Of a stretch of 64,000 nucleotides of DNA, positions 60,751 through 64,000 are shown one piece after another (the first letter of the stretch is position 1; every line of letters begins with the position of its first letter). Made by a program: the position numbers and the translations under genes. Below the pieces are notes generated by a model. The model saw only the letters and a program-made list of their open reading frames with translations, did no database searches and was not told where the DNA came from. The DNA lies in assembly GCF_963924675.1 (NCBI RefSeq), contig NC_089222.1, positions 5,648,501 through 5,712,500 of the forward strand, written 5' to 3'. The DNA comes from Phocoena phocoena (lineage: Eukaryota; Chordata; Mammalia; Artiodactyla; Phocoenidae).

Positions 60751-62740
60751 CAACAACAAAATGTGAAGATGATACCTGTCATTGGACAGGGAGGAAAAAT
60801 TAGACACTATGTGTCCATTGTCAGAGTGTGCGCTGGCAACAGTAAGGCTGAGAAAATGGCTGAATGTGTTCAGTCTGACACTCATACAGATAATCAGTCA
60901 GGCAAAGATAACGACGGGAGAAAAAGCTCACTAGACGTCAGAACTGCTGCCTCTCGAACAAGCAAAGTTTCCAGCCAGAGACAACGCTCCTCCATGGCCC
61001 GGATACATTCCATGTAGATCGAGGCGCCCATCAGCAAGGCAATCGATATCATCAGTGCTGCCCAGGAAAGCAGTCCCATGCCTGTGACAGAAGCCTTAGA
61101 TCGTGTGCTGGAAATTCTAAGAACCACTGAATTATATTCACCACAGCTTGATGCTAAGGACGATGATCCTCATGCCATTGACCTTGTTGGGGGCTTAATG
61201 TCTGATGTTTCGTGAAGACCATCCAGGAATGAGTATGTTCTTTCAACAGGTTTCCAGCAGTGTAATCACCCCCACCTCCCTTCACAACGTCCCATCACAG
61301 ATAACTCGGGCCATGGGACATGAGGAATCCTGGGACTTCGATATTTTTGAACTGGAGGCTCCCATTCCTAAAAGGCCTTTGATTTATCTTGGTCTGAACA
61401 TATTTGCTCGCTTTGGAGTCTGTGAAGTCTTAAAATGCTCTGAGACAACGCTGAGATCGTGGTTGCAAATTATCGAAGCCAATTATCATGCTTCTAACAC
61501 CTACCACAGTCCTACACATTCTGCCGACGTGTTTCACGCCACTGCCTATTTTCTCTGCCAAGAGAGGATAAAGCAAACTTTAGATCCACTTGATGAGATC
61601 GCTGCCCTCATTGCAGCCACTGTCCATGACCTGGACCACCCCGGGAGAGCCACCTCCTTCCTGTACAGTGCTGGGAGCGAGCTGGCCGTTCTGTATAACG
61701 ACACTGCTGTGCTCGAGAGCCACCTCGCGGCCTTGGCCTTCCAGCTGACCACTCGTGATGATAAATGCAACATCTTTAAAAACATGGAGAGGTATGACCG
61801 GACGCCGCGCCAGAGTATTATCGACATGGTCTTAGCCACAGAAATGACAAAGCACTTTGAGCACGTCAACAAATTTGTCGATAGCATCAGCACGCCCTTG
61901 GCAGCATTAGAGGAAGATGGGGAAACTGATAAAAATCAAGAAGCCATAATCACTATGCTCAGAACTCCAGACAACCGCAGTCTGATCAAACGAATGCTGA
62001 TTAAGTGTGCTGATGCGTCCAATCCCTGCCGACCCCTGGGAGAGTGCATTGAGTGGGCCGCACGTATCTCAGAAGAATGTTTTTCTCAGACTGATGAAGA
62101 GAAGGGACAGGACTTGACTGTGGTGATGCCAGTTTTGGACAGAAATACCTGCAGCATCCCCAAATCCCAAATCTCTCTCATGGACTATTTCATCACAGAC
62201 GTGTTTGCTGCTTGGGACGCCTTTGTAGACCTGCCTGAGTTAATGCAGCATCTTGACAACAATTTCAAATACTGGAAGGGACTGGACGAAATGAAGCTGT
62301 GGAGCCTCCGCCCACCTCCTGAATAGTGGGCGACACTGCCAGGGGCCCTGACGCTGTGTCCCTCCAGTCACTTGGGATTCCTGAGAGCAGAGTTCCTTGG
62401 TCCTTTCGTCCCCCGGTCTGCAGAGCCTGTTAGAGCACACAGGGACGTTGCAACCTTCTGTAGCCACCATGTGATGCCACTGCCGTAAAGTGAGACTTAG
62501 TCCACTCAAGGTACCTGGGCCTGCTGCGGGGGCACTTCAGAAAGTCACGTGAGAACCACGGTTTGCATTCGCGTCCATTAAAACGCGAGCTCGGGACCGG
62601 CCCCGCAAAGGACGGTGATGGATTTCCTTTGTTAACGTAGTTAAGTCTCTCTCTCTCAGAACTAGCCCATTTAGCTCCAGGTTCCTTAGGCACCCGATGC
62701 ACTTACACAGCATTTAAGAGCTTTACACAACTGGAAGGTC
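60751..62740 (+). pseudogene. PDE8A: PDE8A retrocopy (intronless), catalytic half largely open
   Basis: PDE8A is a high-affinity cAMP phosphodiesterase with receiver, PAS and C-terminal catalytic domains. This copy starts inside the PAS-to-catalytic part ('QQNVKMIPVIGQGGKIRHYV' at 60754 onward), runs without introns through the linker and the entire catalytic domain, stops at 62324-62326 after '..LRPPPE', and adds a 3'UTR-like segment. The N-terminal 300 or so residues are absent. Damage: TAG at 61015-61017, TGA at 61213-61215 and a frameshift near 61250. After that one frame stays open to the end (homology from 'VSSSVITP'; open frame 61205-62326, 373 codons, the first 15 residues out of register). 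The metal-site HD motif (61625-61630) and the Asp of 'KCAD' (62012-62014) are kept, but the Asn that ends the PDE signature is Thr (61652-61654). The purine-pocket Gln is kept (62168-62170), while the following Phe is Leu (62177-62179). No A-tail or TSD is visible. Confidence 0.9.

Positions 62741-64000
<1,260 letters not shown>

Overview
The window is mammalian nuclear DNA, very probably from a whale or dolphin. The base composition is AT-rich, there are no operons, and old and young LINE-1 copies are everywhere. Eleven tRNA-derived SINEs of the CHR type (from memory, typical of Cetacea plus hippopotamus) are scattered through it, several with clean target-site duplications (TSDs). I see no intact host gene with exon-intron structure. 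The window reads as intergenic or deep intronic sequence built by nested retrotransposition.

Layout. 1-5500: a twin-primed L1 (130-1620), MER5-like remnants, an old L1 tail and an L2-like element split by a SINE. 5500-25500: LTR-type remnants (about 6425, 7200, 18420 and 23915), MIRs, SINEs, short L1 tails and an old L1M-type fragment. 25580-30797: the longest LINE, an L1 with both ORFs decayed, bounded by a 13-bp TSD and carrying a nested SINE. 30800-36000: old L1 and SINEs. 36245-38080: an ERV-type LTR split by an L1 (36583-37933). 38100-43380: mostly unassigned, with two short L1 insertions. 43385-49400: old L1, a probable DNA transposon, and SINEs, one of them lacking its 3' half. 50590-54400: MIR/L2, a SINE and a broken CWC15 retrocopy.

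55210-64000 is the most interesting part. A very old minus-strand L1 is interrupted between about 58470 and 63080 by younger L1 sequence, then by an intronless plus-strand PDE8A retrocopy whose catalytic half is still open for over 1 kb, and then tail-to-tail by a short minus-strand sequence whose first 42 codons match the N-terminus of DOT1L and then switch to a segment I do not recognise.

No novel defence, metabolic or regulatory system was found. The noteworthy items are retrocopy structures: chimeric retrocopies, twin priming, a possible templated patch and a 3'-less SINE. Family names for repeats come from pattern memory, not a database search; subfamily names are tentative.
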